Origin: Arthrobacter_N sp051262515
Lineage (GTDB): Bacteria > Actinomycetota > Actinomycetes > Actinomycetales > Micrococcaceae
Direction of reading: 5' to 3'
Length of the DNA stretch: 64,000 nt
Assembly: GCF_051262515.1 (NCBI RefSeq)
Contig: NZ_JBIMER010000008.1
Span: 81,529 to 145,528 of the forward strand
A model generated the notes under the pieces. The model was not told where the DNA came from and made no database searches. It was given only the letters and a program-made list of their open reading frames with translations. This document shows positions 24,540 through 34,981 of the stretch, in pieces. The translations under genes were made by a program, and so were the position numbers. The first letter of the stretch is position 1. Every line of letters begins with the position of its first letter.

Positions 24540-25574
24540 TCAAGCGGCGCTTCCCACGAAGTCGATGACCACGCGCCCGTCGATCTTGGCGTGCCGCATC
24601 TCGTCGAAGACCGCATTCACATCCTCTAGGGGGCGGGTGTGGAACGTGGGCTTGATCTTGCCGGCCGCGTAGAATTCCAGCGCCTCAACCATGTCTTGCC
24701 GGGTGCCGACGATCGAACCGCGGATGGTCAGCCCTTTAAGCACAATGTCGAAAATCGGCGCCGGGAACTCGCCCGGGGGCAGGCCGTTGAAGACAATCGT
24801 GCCGCCGCGGCGGGTCATCCCGATCGCCTGGCCGAACGCCGCCGGGTGCACGGCCGTGACGAGCACTCCGTGCGCACCGCCTGTGGCCTGCTGGATGGCC
24901 TCCGCCGGATCGACGGCGAATGCGTTGACTGTGACCTCGGCACCGTGGCTGCGGGCCAGGGCCAGCTTCTCCTCAGCGACGTCGACGGCGGCGACGCGCA
25001 TGCCCATGGCGACGGCGTATTGGACCGCGATGTGGCCCAGGCCTCCGATTCCCGATATGACGACCCACTGACCGGGCTTCACCTCGCTCCGCTTGAGGCC
25101 CTTGTAGACCGTGACGCCGGCGCACAGCACCGGGGCGATCTCGTAGGGGTCCGCGCCGTCGGGGATGAGAGCGGCGAACTTCGCGTCCACCAGCATGTAC
25201 TCGCCGAAGGAACCGTTGACGGAATAACCGCCGTTGGACTGGGATTCGCAGAGCGTCTCCCAGCCTGTGCCGCAGAACTCGCAGCTTCCGCAGGCGTTGG
25301 CCAGCCAGGCGTTGCCGACGAGGTCACCCACCTTTAGCTCGGTGACGCCCTCGCCGAGCTGCTGGACCGTGCCCACGCCCTCGTGGCCGGGAATGAGCGG
25401 GAGGCTCGGCCTGACGGGCCAGTCGCCCCCTGCGGCGTGCAGGTCGGTGTGGCAGACTCCGGAGGCGATGAGCTTGACCAGCACCTGGCCTGGGCCGGGC
25501 GTGGGGACTTCCGTCGTACCGACGTCGAGTTCCTCGCCGAAGGCGCGAACGATCGCGGCTTTCATGGTGCTCAT
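24540..25574 (-). CDS. adhP: Zinc alcohol dehydrogenase AdhP
   Basis: The 344-residue enzyme has the catalytic-zinc residues Cys41 and His64-Glu65 (SGVCHTDLHAAGGDWP, IPGHEGVG), structural cysteines 95, 98, 101 and 109, and the NAD motif SGIGGLGHIAVQYAVAMG. The order and spacing match AdhP/AdhA-type ethanol dehydrogenases. It oxidises ethanol or other primary alcohols to aldehydes, which the upstream aldehyde dehydrogenase would take further. The start at 25574 (MSTMKAAIVRAF) is chosen by conservation; the frame is open to 25667. A second ATG lies at 25565. Confidence 0.93.
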   Translation of the reverse strand: MSTMKAAIVRAFGEELDVGTTEVPTPGPGQVLVKLIASGVCHTDLHAAGGDWPVRPSLPLIPGHEGVGTVQQLGEGVTELKVGDLVGNAWLANACGSCEFCGTGWETLCESQSNGGYSVNGSFGEYMLVDAKFAALIPDGADPYEIAPVLCAGVTVYKGLKRSEVKPGQWVVISGIGGLGHIAVQYAVAMGMRVAAVDVAEEKLALARSHGAEVTVNAFAVDPAEAIQQATGGAHGVLVTAVHPAAFGQAIGMTRRGGTIVFNGLPPGEFPAPIFDIVLKGLTIRGSIVGTRQDMVEALEFYAAGKIKPTFHTRPLEDVNAVFDEMRHAKIDGRVVIDFVGSAA

Positions 25575-25706
25575 GGTTTTGCCTATCTGTTGGGATCGCG
25601 TGCGCGCCCCGGCGACGTTGCCGGTGCGCGCCCACGACCTGTGAATGGCGAATCCCGTGTTTGGCATTCGATGGTGCGGGTGGGGCGCGGGATGCGCGCT
25701 CCGGGT

Positions 25707-27230
<1,524 letters not shown>

Positions 27231-27317
27231 GGCAACTCCTTTGTTGGCGCGTGTTCGCTGCTGGTGGGTGTGACGCTACGCCCGGGGACGTTGCACCCGG
27301 GTTGCACCGGGCCGTCG

Positions 27318-27407
27318 TGAGCGGCTTTGCGCGTGCTGCCACGGAAATGCGCTAGCCACAGCGGGCCACACGCGGCAAAGCCGCTCAGGAAGGTCCAAAG
27401 CCGCTCA
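27318..27407. repeat. Three copies of CAAAGCCGCTCA upstream of the aldehyde dehydrogenase
   Basis: CAAAGCCGCTCA occurs at 27376-27387 and again 20 bases later at 27396-27407, and its reverse complement lies at 27318-27329. The two direct copies are two helical turns apart. The block sits between the dehydrogenase start and the end of the regulator gene. It may be a regulator binding site or a member of a dispersed intergenic repeat family. Confidence 0.6.
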
Positions 27408-27433
27408 CGAGGGTCCGGGGTGCCGGCCGGGGA

Positions 27434-28753
27434 TCAGGCGAGCTCGGTTTCCAGCCGTTCCAACCGGTCGACGACGACGGCGCGGCGCGGCGACCGCGGC
27501 GGTAGCACCTGCAACGCGGTGTGCAGCGCCTCCGCGTCCCGGGCCGCCTCCGGCAGCTCCAGGTAGTCCATCAACACGTCGGCGCCGGCGTCCTGAAGCA
27601 TCCCCTGGCGCAATCCGCCGGAGACCTCGGCGCGGATCGCCTCGATTCCGGGCGCGGAGGACCGGGGCAGCACGGGTCCCCGGTAGGCCGCCAGGGCGCG
27701 GCGGTGTTGGCCTCGGGCCACGAGATCCAGCACGTCGCGGGCATCCAGCGCGGGACGGGGCTCCAACCGGTAGGGGCGCGAGACCAGCGACGGCGACGAA
27801 TCATGGCCGGCGAGCGCGCGGCGGAGCCTGACCATCTCCGCGCGCAGCGTCGACCGCTGCCCGGAGTCGCCCAGGACGGCGTCGGTGAGCGCGTCGGCGT
27901 CGAGCCCTGACCGGTGCCACGCCAGCAGTGTCAGGATCTCGGCGTGCCGTCCGCCGAGCGCGAGCGGGGTCCCGCCCGAGGTGAGGACTCCGGCGTCGTG
28001 CCCCAGGACGGCGAGGCCCGCCCCCGCCGGACGGACGGCGGCGCGTGCGGCGACGCGTGGGGTGGAGCGCCGCGGGGCTCGTCCCCTGGCAGCGCCGAAT
28101 CTGAGGTCCGCCTCGGCGGCGGCCACGGCCGCGTGCAGCAGCGACAGGGAGTGCGCGGCGACGGCGTCTGCGTTGCCGGTGAGATCCACGACGCCGATGA
28201 GGCGCCCCGTCACGGGGTCGTGCACGGGGACGGCCGTGCAGCTCCACCGGTGCGCCTGCCGGCTGTAGTGCTCCGCGCCGCTGACCTGGACACCGCGGCC
28301 GGTGGCGAGCGCCGTGCCGGGCGCCGAGGTGCCGACGGACCGCTCGGACCAGTCGGCGCCGGGAACGAACGCCATGCCCTCTGCCCGGCGCCGGGCGGAC
28401 GAATCGCCCTCCACCCAGAGCAGGCGGCCGAATTCGTCGCCGACCGCCACCAGCAGACCGGTGTCTCGCGCCGGCTGCACCAGGAGACGATCGATCACCG
28501 GCATGACGACGGCGAGCGGATGGGCGCGGCGGTAGGCCTCCAGTTCGGTGCCGGCCAGGCCGGGACCCGGTTGGACGCGATCCGGGTCGGGGAGGAAATC
28601 GAGCGAGCGGAGCCAGGAGTCGTGGACCACCGGGCGCAGGCTGGAGAGCGGCGAGCCCTCCGCCGTCGTGTCCGGCCTGCCATGCCCCAGGACGGCGTGG
28701 GCGGCGCGCGCGTGGCGCTGCAGCGTCCGGGAGGCGGGCGTCGTCGACCCCAT
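27434..28753 (-). CDS. GAF-domain transcriptional regulator (AcoR N-terminal type)
   Basis: The 439-residue protein starts with the AcoR-like region VVHDSWLRSLDF and a GAF sensor domain (about 80-215; GLLVAVGDEFGRLLWVEGD, WSERSVGTSAPGTALA, CTAVPVHDPVTGRLIGVVDL). There is no AAA domain; instead a helix-turn-helix-like C-terminal part has LGGRHAEILTLLAWHRSGLDADALTDAVLG and TLRAEMVRLRRAL. This combination is common beside aldehyde dehydrogenases in actinobacteria and probably senses alcohol or aldehyde metabolites. It is transcribed toward the dehydrogenase operon. Confidence 0.82.
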   Translation of the reverse strand: MGSTTPASRTLQRHARAAHAVLGHGRPDTTAEGSPLSSLRPVVHDSWLRSLDFLPDPDRVQPGPGLAGTELEAYRRAHPLAVVMPVIDRLLVQPARDTGLLVAVGDEFGRLLWVEGDSSARRRAEGMAFVPGADWSERSVGTSAPGTALATGRGVQVSGAEHYSRQAHRWSCTAVPVHDPVTGRLIGVVDLTGNADAVAAHSLSLLHAAVAAAEADLRFGAARGRAPRRSTPRVAARAAVRPAGAGLAVLGHDAGVLTSGGTPLALGGRHAEILTLLAWHRSGLDADALTDAVLGDSGQRSTLRAEMVRLRRALAGHDSSPSLVSRPYRLEPRPALDARDVLDLVARGQHRRALAAYRGPVLPRSSAPGIEAIRAEVSGGLRQGMLQDAGADVLMDYLELPEAARDAEALHTALQVLPPRSPRRAVVVDRLERLETELA

Positions 28754-28871
28754 TTAGGTCACCATCCGTCGAAGGGCGCCGGGATCCCGGCATGTGGCGT
28801 GGAACACAGTCTAGTCTTAAGGCACGCGCCGGCGGGGCGGACCGCCGGGCCCAAAGACAAGGACACAAGCC

Positions 28872-29306
28872 ATGGGTCGCATGATCTTCGTCAACCTGCC
28901 CACCCGGGACCTGGACGCCGCCAACGCGTTCTACGGGGCGCTGGGCTTCGAACGGAACGCGGCGTTCTCCAACGACGACGCCACCGCCTGGATGGTCACG
29001 CCGGACATCTGGGTGATGTCGCTCCAGGAGCCGTTTTTCGCGGGCTTCCTTCGCGGCGGCGACCAGGCGTCGTTCGGCGAGGGCGCGAAGCAGATGCTCA
29101 ACGCACTCAGCTGCGACTCGTCCGACCACGTGGACGAACTGACGCGGATGGCCGCCGCCAACGGCGGTTCAGTCTACCGGGAGGCGGAATCCGAGTTCCC
29201 GGGGATATACGGCTCCGCCGTCACGGACCCGGACGGGCACGTGTGGGAGCTGATCTGGATAGAGCAGCCTGAGGACGCGACGCCCACCGAGGCGACGGGC
29301 GAATAG
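28872..29306 (+). CDS. VOC-family (glyoxalase-like) protein
   Basis: The 144-residue protein has the two-module VOC fold: MIFVNLPTRDLDAANAFYGALGFERN at the start and SAVTDPDGHVWELIWIE near the end, which gives the C-terminal metal or substrate residues. Members include glyoxalases, dioxygenases and resistance proteins; nothing fixes the substrate here. It is read divergently from the GAF regulator, with 118 bases between the starts. Confidence 0.85.
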   Translation: MGRMIFVNLPTRDLDAANAFYGALGFERNAAFSNDDATAWMVTPDIWVMSLQEPFFAGFLRGGDQASFGEGAKQMLNALSCDSSDHVDELTRMAAANGGSVYREAESEFPGIYGSAVTDPDGHVWELIWIEQPEDATPTEATGE

Positions 29307-29312
29307 CCGACG

Positions 29313-29480
29313 CTATCCGGTGCAGGCCTCGTTGGAGCAGCCCGCGTCGCGCGGAACCCAATGCGCATCGCCGCCCCCCTTGTCCTCCCAAGTCATGTGC
29401 CGATGCTGTCCGCACCGATCGCAGGCCGGGGCCACGTAGGAGGCCTTTTCGCTGTCCGTGTACGCGCGGTACTCGCCCAT
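29313..29480 (-). CDS. Small zinc-ribbon-like protein
   Basis: The 55-residue product (MGEYRAYTDSEKASY at the start) has CDRCGQHRHMTWEDKGGGDA followed by a Cys pair in GCSNEAC, the spacing of a small zinc ribbon. A GGGAGATGGC ribosome site precedes ATG at 29480. Its 3' end meets the convergent VOC gene with a gap of 6 bases. I do not recognise a named family; confidence rests on the Cys pattern and the ribosome site. Confidence 0.55.
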   Translation of the reverse strand: MGEYRAYTDSEKASYVAPACDRCGQHRHMTWEDKGGGDAHWVPRDAGCSNEACTG

Positions 29481-29558
29481 TGCCATCTCCCTCATCGAGT
29501 GTCAGGTAGCGTCACTCTACGCCCGGGCATCGGCGGCCGGAACCCCGGCGGTGGCAGG

Positions 29559-29936
29559 ATGGGGGACATCCGACTCGTCCTCGTCCGCCACGGTCAAACG
29601 ACCTCCAACGTGGGGCAGAACCTCGACACCGCCGCACCCGGCGCCGACCTGACTGACCTCGGGCGCGAGCAGGCGATGGCGCTGCCGGCGGCCCTCGGCG
29701 GCGTGGGCATCGAGACCCTGTACGCGCCCAACCTCGTCAGGACCCAGCAGACCGCGGCCCCGCTCGCCCGGGAGCTGGGGCTGGACGCGAGCGAACTCTA
29801 TGCAAAGTTGAATCTGGGCACTTTGCTCATGAAACTGGGCAAGACGGAAGAAGGCGCTGCATGGATCCGCAGCGGAGCTGAGGGGGGAGACCGGAAATCC
29901 GAGAAAGTGCTAAAGCGAATGAAGAAGAAAGAGTAA
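29559..29936 (+). CDS. Truncated histidine phosphatase fused to a Sel1/TPR-like tail
   Basis: The first about 80 residues are a histidine-phosphatase (phosphoglycerate-mutase-like) domain with the nucleophile motif RLVLVRHGQTTSN and LTDLGREQAMALPAAL. At about base 29795 the sequence changes to KLNLGTLLMKLGKTEEGAAW and a Lys-rich end, which resembles one Sel1/TPR repeat and is richer in A and T. The phosphatase lacks its second half, including the later catalytic His, so it is probably inactive. The join marks the edge of inserted DNA: an IS256 remnant and a resolvase follow at once. Confidence 0.75.
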   Translation: MGDIRLVLVRHGQTTSNVGQNLDTAAPGADLTDLGREQAMALPAALGGVGIETLYAPNLVRTQQTAAPLARELGLDASELYAKLNLGTLLMKLGKTEEGAAWIRSGAEGGDRKSEKVLKRMKKKE

Positions 29937-30027
29937 AGAGTGCAGACAGTAGGCGAGGAATCTAACCAGAATGTGTGCCCCCGCTCAGGTGGAGTTTGCC
30001 TCGACACCGTAAGGGTCAGTGTTCTGA

Positions 30028-30213
30028 TCACGCTGCAGTGAGTTCTGGGAGTGAAATCGCCTCCTCGATCGGTGCGGTGGTGGTCTCATCCATGGCCTTG
30101 AGTTCGGCCATGGAGGCCTCCGAGAGATAGCGGCGGTCTCCGGCTTCCCATTCATCGTGTTGCTCGACGAGGACCGCGCCGGCGAGTCTGAGCAGGGCGG
30201 CGGGGTTGGGAAA
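30028..30213 (-). pseudogene. IS256-family transposase, C-terminal remnant
   Basis: Read on the minus strand this stretch encodes FPNPAALLRLAGAVLVEQHD, then EWEAGDRRYLSEASMAEL and a stop at 30028-30030. This is the conserved C-terminus of mutator-type (IS256) transposases. The rest of the gene is missing upstream. It shows that insertion-sequence activity shaped this junction. Confidence 0.8.
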
Positions 30214-30551
30214 ACCCCTACGACATCCGCGGCGGCGAAGGCATTAAAGACGTGCGTCTCGGCTCATCGAGCGCCCCGAACCGGGATGCCGGGTTCACGG
30301 TCGGCCCCCGAGCCAGCGCCACCTGCATATCGTCTCGCTACATCAAGGCTTAGGAAGTCCGGCCAACCTCGATTCGATCTGTTCCTGGGCCGACCACCTG
30401 TCTTGCAACCGGCCGCTTGCAAGACACCACGTCGAGACACTTCCGCTCCCCTGAAAACTAAACGGTCCCACTGTCTTGCTACCATGTCTCACAAGGTGTC
30501 AGAAGAAATCGGGTACTCAACCACTGTTGCGAGACAGTATTAAGGGAGCGA
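30214..30551. other. Gene-free region upstream of the resolvase, with res-like repeats
   Basis: No gene is visible in these 338 bases. Near the resolvase start TGTCTC (30485-30490) and GAGACA (30531-30536) form an inverted pair. The same GTCTC/GAGAC core recurs at the second resolvase (45.9-46.1 kb), so these are probably resolvase crossover or accessory sites. Confidence 0.5.
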
Positions 30552-31139
30552 ATGGGCAAGCTCATCGGATACGCGAGGGTCTCCACTCGGGGCCAGGGCA
30601 CCGACCGGCAAACAGTAGATCTGTTGGCCGCCGGTGTCCGCCGCGACGACCTTTACGTCGACCACGGGATCAGCGGGGCGCGCGCTAAACGGCCAGCCTT
30701 CGACAGTGCGCTCGAGGCTCTGCAGGAGGGTGACACCCTGGTCGTCACGACCCTGGACCGGCTCGGGCGCTCCACCGCGAACATGCTCACCCTCGCCGAA
30801 AAGCTCCGGCAGCGCGGCATCAACCTGCGCGTGCTCAACCTCGGCGGCGGGGACGTGGACACCGGAACCCCCATGGGCGGCATGCTCTTCACCCTCACCG
30901 CAGCCCTGGCCCAGATGGAACTGGAGATCAAACGCGAACGCATCACCGACTCCGTGGCCAAACGCCGCGCCGCCGGCCACGACCTCGGCGGCCGCCGCGC
31001 CGCCTACACCGACAGTCAGATCGCCAACGCCCGACGCCTCATCGACTCCGGTCAACCAGCCGCCCACGTCGCCCGGGACCTCGGCATGTCCCGCGCGACG
31101 CTGTACCGCAGGGTCGCCGACTTTGAGGCGAAGGAATAG
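30552..31139 (+). CDS. Serine recombinase (resolvase/invertase, Tn3 type)
   Basis: The 195-residue enzyme has the catalytic Ser11 in GYARVSTRGQ, the core motif LVVTTLDRLGRSTANML with its two active-site arginines, and the E-helix MELEIKRERITDSVAKRRAAG. A short C-terminal helix-turn-helix reads PAAHVARDLGMSRATLYRRV. This is the full small-resolvase layout. It would act on paired res-type sites; an inverted GTCTC/GAGAC pair lies just upstream. No Tn3 transposase is present, so it is an orphan or a leftover of a transposon. Confidence 0.93.
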   Translation: MGKLIGYARVSTRGQGTDRQTVDLLAAGVRRDDLYVDHGISGARAKRPAFDSALEALQEGDTLVVTTLDRLGRSTANMLTLAEKLRQRGINLRVLNLGGGDVDTGTPMGGMLFTLTAALAQMELEIKRERITDSVAKRRAAGHDLGGRRAAYTDSQIANARRLIDSGQPAAHVARDLGMSRATLYRRVADFEAKE

Positions 31140-31352
31140 ATCAAGGCCCAGCCGAAATAGCCTCCCTGAACCGTGGCAAGTGGTCTAGGCCCCGCACGAG
31201 GGAAACAACCGCCGATCGCGAGCCGCCACCCGTTCGCTACCTTTCCTCGAACTCGCGGGACGCCCACATAAAGAAAGTACGTCGTAATCTAGCGCTCCAT
31301 GCGGCGTCCGCCACCGTGTCGGAGTCGTTGTGAAGGCAGTCCAGGGACACCC

Positions 31353-32297
31353 TTAGCCGGCACTGGAGGTCCCCCTTGGTCGTTGGGCGCTGAGTCGGCG
31401 CGCGGCGTCAACGAGCATTGCCGTCATGGCAGACTCAGCTGCCGTGGGTTGGCTGTCTTTCATGCGCCCGAGGAGGATCCGTCGCTGCGGAGCTTCTCCA
31501 GAAAGTGGGATAACCCGTACGTCATCGCGCAGCACGGTCAGCGCGAGACGGGGCACGAGTGCGATGCCTACCCCGACGGCAACCATTGCCTGGGCCTCTT
31601 GGTAGTCGTTGGCCTCATAGGCCACTCGGGGTGCGAATCCGATGGAGTTGGCCGCCCGGATGAGCACTTCGATCATGGGGTGCTCTTCTGTGCGCACCAC
31701 CCACATCTCGTCGAGCAGCTCGGACATGGCGACGGATTCTCGGGAGGCGAGGCGGTGCGACACCGAGACCACGAGGTCCGTGGGGTCATCGAGGAGATGC
31801 TGGAATTCGACCTCCGCTGCCTCCAGGCGGGACCACTCGTAGTCCCATAGGAGGCTCATCGAGATCTCCCGCGTGGAAAGCATCTTCAGCAGGGCGTCCA
31901 GTCGCGTGCTTCGGACCGTCAGGTTGATGAGTGGGTGCTCGCGGGCGAACTTGCTGATGGCAAGAGGTACCAGAGAGGATCCGGCGGTAGGGAAAGTGCC
32001 CATTCGAAGCGTCCCTGCGCGGAGACCGGCTATGTCGTCGAGGGAGTGCTGGAGCGACACGAGACGCCCCCGGATCTGCTCGGCATGCTTAACAATCGCC
32101 CGTCCGGCATCGGTTAACACGATGCCGCGACTGTGCCTCTGAAGTAGCGGCTTCCCGGCTTCGGCCTCGAGCTTGCGCAGCTGTTGAGATATGGCCGAAA
32201 CCGAGTAACCCAGCGCTTCAGCGGCCAGGGTCATCGTGCCGAAGGAGGCAACATCGGCGAGGAGCAGGACTCTCTCTGTGCTGGAAGGCTTGATCAT
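31353..32297 (-). CDS. LysR-family transcriptional regulator
   Basis: The 314-residue protein has the LysR helix-turn-helix LLLADVASFGTMTLAAEALG, YSVSAISQQLRKLEAEAGKP and a periplasmic-binding-like effector domain with TVRSTRLDALLKMLSTREIS and VGVGIALVPRLAL. It is divergent from the PrpF-like gene, the usual place of the controlling LysR. A TGAAG-N5-CTTAA palindrome lies right at its start, and two like sites precede the second unit of the tricarboxylate cluster, so this protein is the likely activator of both. Confidence 0.92.
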   Translation of the reverse strand: MIKPSSTERVLLLADVASFGTMTLAAEALGYSVSAISQQLRKLEAEAGKPLLQRHSRGIVLTDAGRAIVKHAEQIRGRLVSLQHSLDDIAGLRAGTLRMGTFPTAGSSLVPLAISKFAREHPLINLTVRSTRLDALLKMLSTREISMSLLWDYEWSRLEAAEVEFQHLLDDPTDLVVSVSHRLASRESVAMSELLDEMWVVRTEEHPMIEVLIRAANSIGFAPRVAYEANDYQEAQAMVAVGVGIALVPRLALTVLRDDVRVIPLSGEAPQRRILLGRMKDSQPTAAESAMTAMLVDAARRLSAQRPRGTSSAG

Positions 32298-32300
32298 GAT

Positions 32301-32315
32301 TGAAGTATAGCTTAA
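32301..32315. promoter_or_regulatory. Candidate LysR operator, copy 1
   Basis: TGAAGTATAGCTTAA is a near-perfect palindrome 3 bases before the LysR start and about 100 bases before the PrpF-like gene. It shares TGAAG-N5-CTTMA with sites at 37120 and 37277. A degenerate related site (CTATTGCTTAACTTT) is at 32335-32349. Confidence 0.6.
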
Positions 32316-32418
32316 CTAGCGTTCCAGAACTTTGCTATTGCTTAACTTTCTCGCGCCCGGAACACTGAAAGTGTCGAAGATCTCATCGGGAGGTCGGGCA
32401 ACCGGGAGGGTTTTACTC

Positions 32419-33564
32419 ATGCAGATTCCATCGGTCGTGATGCGCGGAGGTACCAGTAAGGCGCTGTTCTTCCACGAGAAGGACCTGCCGTTGGACCCCG
32501 CACTGCGCGACGCGTTCATTCTGGCCGCCATGGGCAGTCCAGACCCGTATCGGCGGCAGATCGACGGGCTCGGCGGGGCGGTGTCCACGACGAGCAAGGT
32601 GGCGATCATTGGTGAGGGCAAGCCTTTCGGTGTGGACGTCACCTACGAATTCTGTCAGGTGAGCCTTGACCAGGCATTGGTCGATCGGAGGAGCAACTGC
32701 GGCAACATTTCCTCCGCAGTAGGACCCTTCGCTGTCGACGAAGGGCTGGTGGAGGCCACCGATCCCATGACCACCGTTAAGTTCCTGAACACGAATACGA
32801 ACAAGGTCATCGTCGCCCATGTTCCGACGAAGAACGGGCGATTCGACCCCACCGGTAAGTTCGAACTGGCCGGGGTGCCCGGTTACGCGTCAAAGGTGCA
32901 AATGGATTTCGTCAGCCCGGCCGGGGCCGTGACCGGCAAACTCTTGCCTACCGGTTCCGTGCTGGACGACCTGACGGTGCCGGGGTGGGGAACAATCCCC
33001 GTGTCCATCGTTGACGCAGCCGCTCCGCTGGTGTTTGTTCGGTGGGAGGATCTGGGCCTGACCGGCCTGGAACTGCCGACTGAACTGGACGCCGACCCCG
33101 AACTGCTGGGCAGGATGGAGGCGGTGCGGGCACATGCCTCCGTTCTCGCGGGCATCACGAGCAGCGTGGAGCAGGCCACACACGAGGCCCCTTCCGTGCC
33201 AAAGCTGTCGTTGGTCGGTGCGCCGCGCGACTACACGGCGACCAACGGAACGAGGATCCTCGCCGGGGCAACTAGTGTGCGGGCGTTGATGATGTCGATG
33301 GGCCGGGTCCACAACTCTTATCCGTTGACCGGGGCCATCGCGACGACCGTCGCGGCGCACCTGCCCGGCACCCTGGTCCACGACGCTGCAACCGCCCACG
33401 ACACGGAATTCGTCATCGGTCATCCCGCAGGTCTACTGGTGATGGCCGGGGACGTTTCCCACGACGGGCAGGAGTGGCAGGTCAACAGCGTCTCCGGCTT
33501 CCGGACGTCACGCCGGCTGATGGAAGGCCATGTGCTCGTTCCTGACGAATGGCTGGCCAAGTAG
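32419..33564 (+). CDS. PrpF-family isomerase (2-methylaconitate/oxalomesaconate tautomerase-like)
   Basis: The 381-residue protein begins IPSVVMRGGTSKALFFHEKD and continues with IDGLGGAVSTTSKVAI and DRRSNCGNISSAVGPFAV, the signature of PrpF/FldA-like isomerases; the Cys in NCGN is the expected catalytic residue. PrpF interconverts aconitate-type double-bond isomers. GGGAGG lies 8 bases before ATG at 32419. Placed before TctC and with a TcuA-like flavoprotein downstream, it may convert trans- and cis-aconitate or a related tricarboxylate. That role is inferred. Confidence 0.88.
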   Translation: MQIPSVVMRGGTSKALFFHEKDLPLDPALRDAFILAAMGSPDPYRRQIDGLGGAVSTTSKVAIIGEGKPFGVDVTYEFCQVSLDQALVDRRSNCGNISSAVGPFAVDEGLVEATDPMTTVKFLNTNTNKVIVAHVPTKNGRFDPTGKFELAGVPGYASKVQMDFVSPAGAVTGKLLPTGSVLDDLTVPGWGTIPVSIVDAAAPLVFVRWEDLGLTGLELPTELDADPELLGRMEAVRAHASVLAGITSSVEQATHEAPSVPKLSLVGAPRDYTATNGTRILAGATSVRALMMSMGRVHNSYPLTGAIATTVAAHLPGTLVHDAATAHDTEFVIGHPAGLLVMAGDVSHDGQEWQVNSVSGFRTSRRLMEGHVLVPDEWLAK

Positions 33565-33636
33565 CACATTCTTCGAGACCAGAAACACTAAGCACCGGCG
33601 GCGCCGAAGCCGCCTCCTACACAAGAGGGACAGATC

Positions 33637-34752
33637 GTGAACATGAAGATCAAGAAGCGCACCATTGCGGCCATGGCCGCCGCGTCGACTCTGCTGCTCG
33701 GAGCATGCAGTGCTCCCAACCAGAATGTCGCCGGCGCAGAAGGGGACGGAGGCATGCCGTCCACCGTCACCATGAACGTACCGTACTCTGCCGGCGGTGG
33801 AACCGACACCTGGGCGAGGTTCATGGCGCCGTACCTGGAGAAGCACATCGAGGACAATCCCCGGTTCCTCGTCGAAAATGTGCCAGGTGGCGAATCGGTC
33901 ACGGGGAGCAATGAATTCGTGCATTCCGGGGGGACCGATGGTGAATCCATCCTCGTCACTTCGGGCACGACCTACTTCCAAGCACTCCTCGGACAGCCCG
34001 AGGTCAAGTTCGACTTCGCGGAGATGCGCCCACTGATGCTCAACGGCACGGGCGGAGTGGTGTACGTCAGTTCCAAAACCGGGATCGAGAGCGCGGAAGA
34101 CCTTGCGGACTACGGCGAAACCCTGACCTACGGCGGGATCAGTGCCACTGGCCTGGATCTGACCCTGCTACAGGCCATGGACGTGCTCGACATCGACATC
34201 GACGCGACTTTCGGTTTCGAAGGCCGAGGCCCCGCCCGGCTGGCTCTGGAGCGCGGTGAGGTGAACCTCGACTACCAGACGACCTCTGCCTACAAGACGC
34301 AGGTCGAGCCCATGGTGGAAGCCGGAACTGCAGTCCCGCTGTTCAGCTTCGGAATCCTTGAGGACGGTGAGATTGTGCGCGATCCCGCACTGCCCGACCT
34401 CCCGACCCTGGAAGAAGTCTACGAGTCGATCCATGGGGGCGCCCCCGACGGGGAGGCCTATGAGGCCTACCGGTCCTTCCTGGTTCCCGGCTACGTGTAC
34501 CAGAAGGGGATCTGGGCCAACGCAGGCACGCCCGACGAGCTCGTCGATGCCTATCGTGACGCGGTCAGCAAAATCGCCGAGGACGAGGAGTTCATCAGCA
34601 CCAGCGAAGAGGTCCTCGGCGGGTACCCGATCGTAGCCGGTGACGTCGCAGAGGAGGATCTGCGCGAATCCTTCGAAATCCCCGACGCAGTCCGCAAGTA
34701 CACGCTGGAAATGCTCGAAAGCGAGCACGGTGTGACGGTGGACAGCAAGTAG
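33637..34752 (+). CDS. tctC: Tripartite tricarboxylate transporter receptor lipoprotein (TctC)
   Basis: A GTG start after AAGAGGGA opens a lipoprotein signal with LLLGAC (Cys24). The mature part has the TctC-type VTMNVPYSAGGGTDTWARFM and ENVPGGESVTGSNEFVHS, which bind the carboxylate in this receptor family, and GFEGRGPARLALERGEVNLD. The protein would capture a di- or tricarboxylate outside the membrane for the TctA-TctB carrier encoded at 37612. It follows the PrpF-like gene by 72 bases and is followed by a strong hairpin. Confidence 0.92.
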   Translation: MNMKIKKRTIAAMAAASTLLLGACSAPNQNVAGAEGDGGMPSTVTMNVPYSAGGGTDTWARFMAPYLEKHIEDNPRFLVENVPGGESVTGSNEFVHSGGTDGESILVTSGTTYFQALLGQPEVKFDFAEMRPLMLNGTGGVVYVSSKTGIESAEDLADYGETLTYGGISATGLDLTLLQAMDVLDIDIDATFGFEGRGPARLALERGEVNLDYQTTSAYKTQVEPMVEAGTAVPLFSFGILEDGEIVRDPALPDLPTLEEVYESIHGGAPDGEAYEAYRSFLVPGYVYQKGIWANAGTPDELVDAYRDAVSKIAEDEEFISTSEEVLGGYPIVAGDVAEEDLRESFEIPDAVRKYTLEMLESEHGVTVDSK

Positions 34753-34766
34753 ACGCCAGAAGTGCG

Positions 34767-34796
34767 ACCGGTCCGGGCGGCCATGCCCGGACCGGT
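34767..34796 (+). terminator. Hairpin terminator after tctC
   Basis: ACCGGTCCGGGC (34767-34778) pairs with GCCCGGACCGGT (34785-34796) in a perfect 12-base stem around GGCCAT, 15 bases after the tctC stop. Such a structure could give receptor-rich transcripts by partial termination before the downstream genes. Confidence 0.75.
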
Positions 34797-34981
34797 TTGC
34801 GGCCAGCTTCTCCCCTCTTGTCCACGAACCAGACCCTACGGGCGACGGAGCTCCGCCTGAGTCGCATCCCTGCACGTCAGAGTCACCGGGAACCTGTTGC
34901 CGGTGCTAAAGAGGGCGTGATCGGCACCGCTGATGCCATCAGTACCACGTCCGCCCAGAACACAACCACAGGGGCCACACC

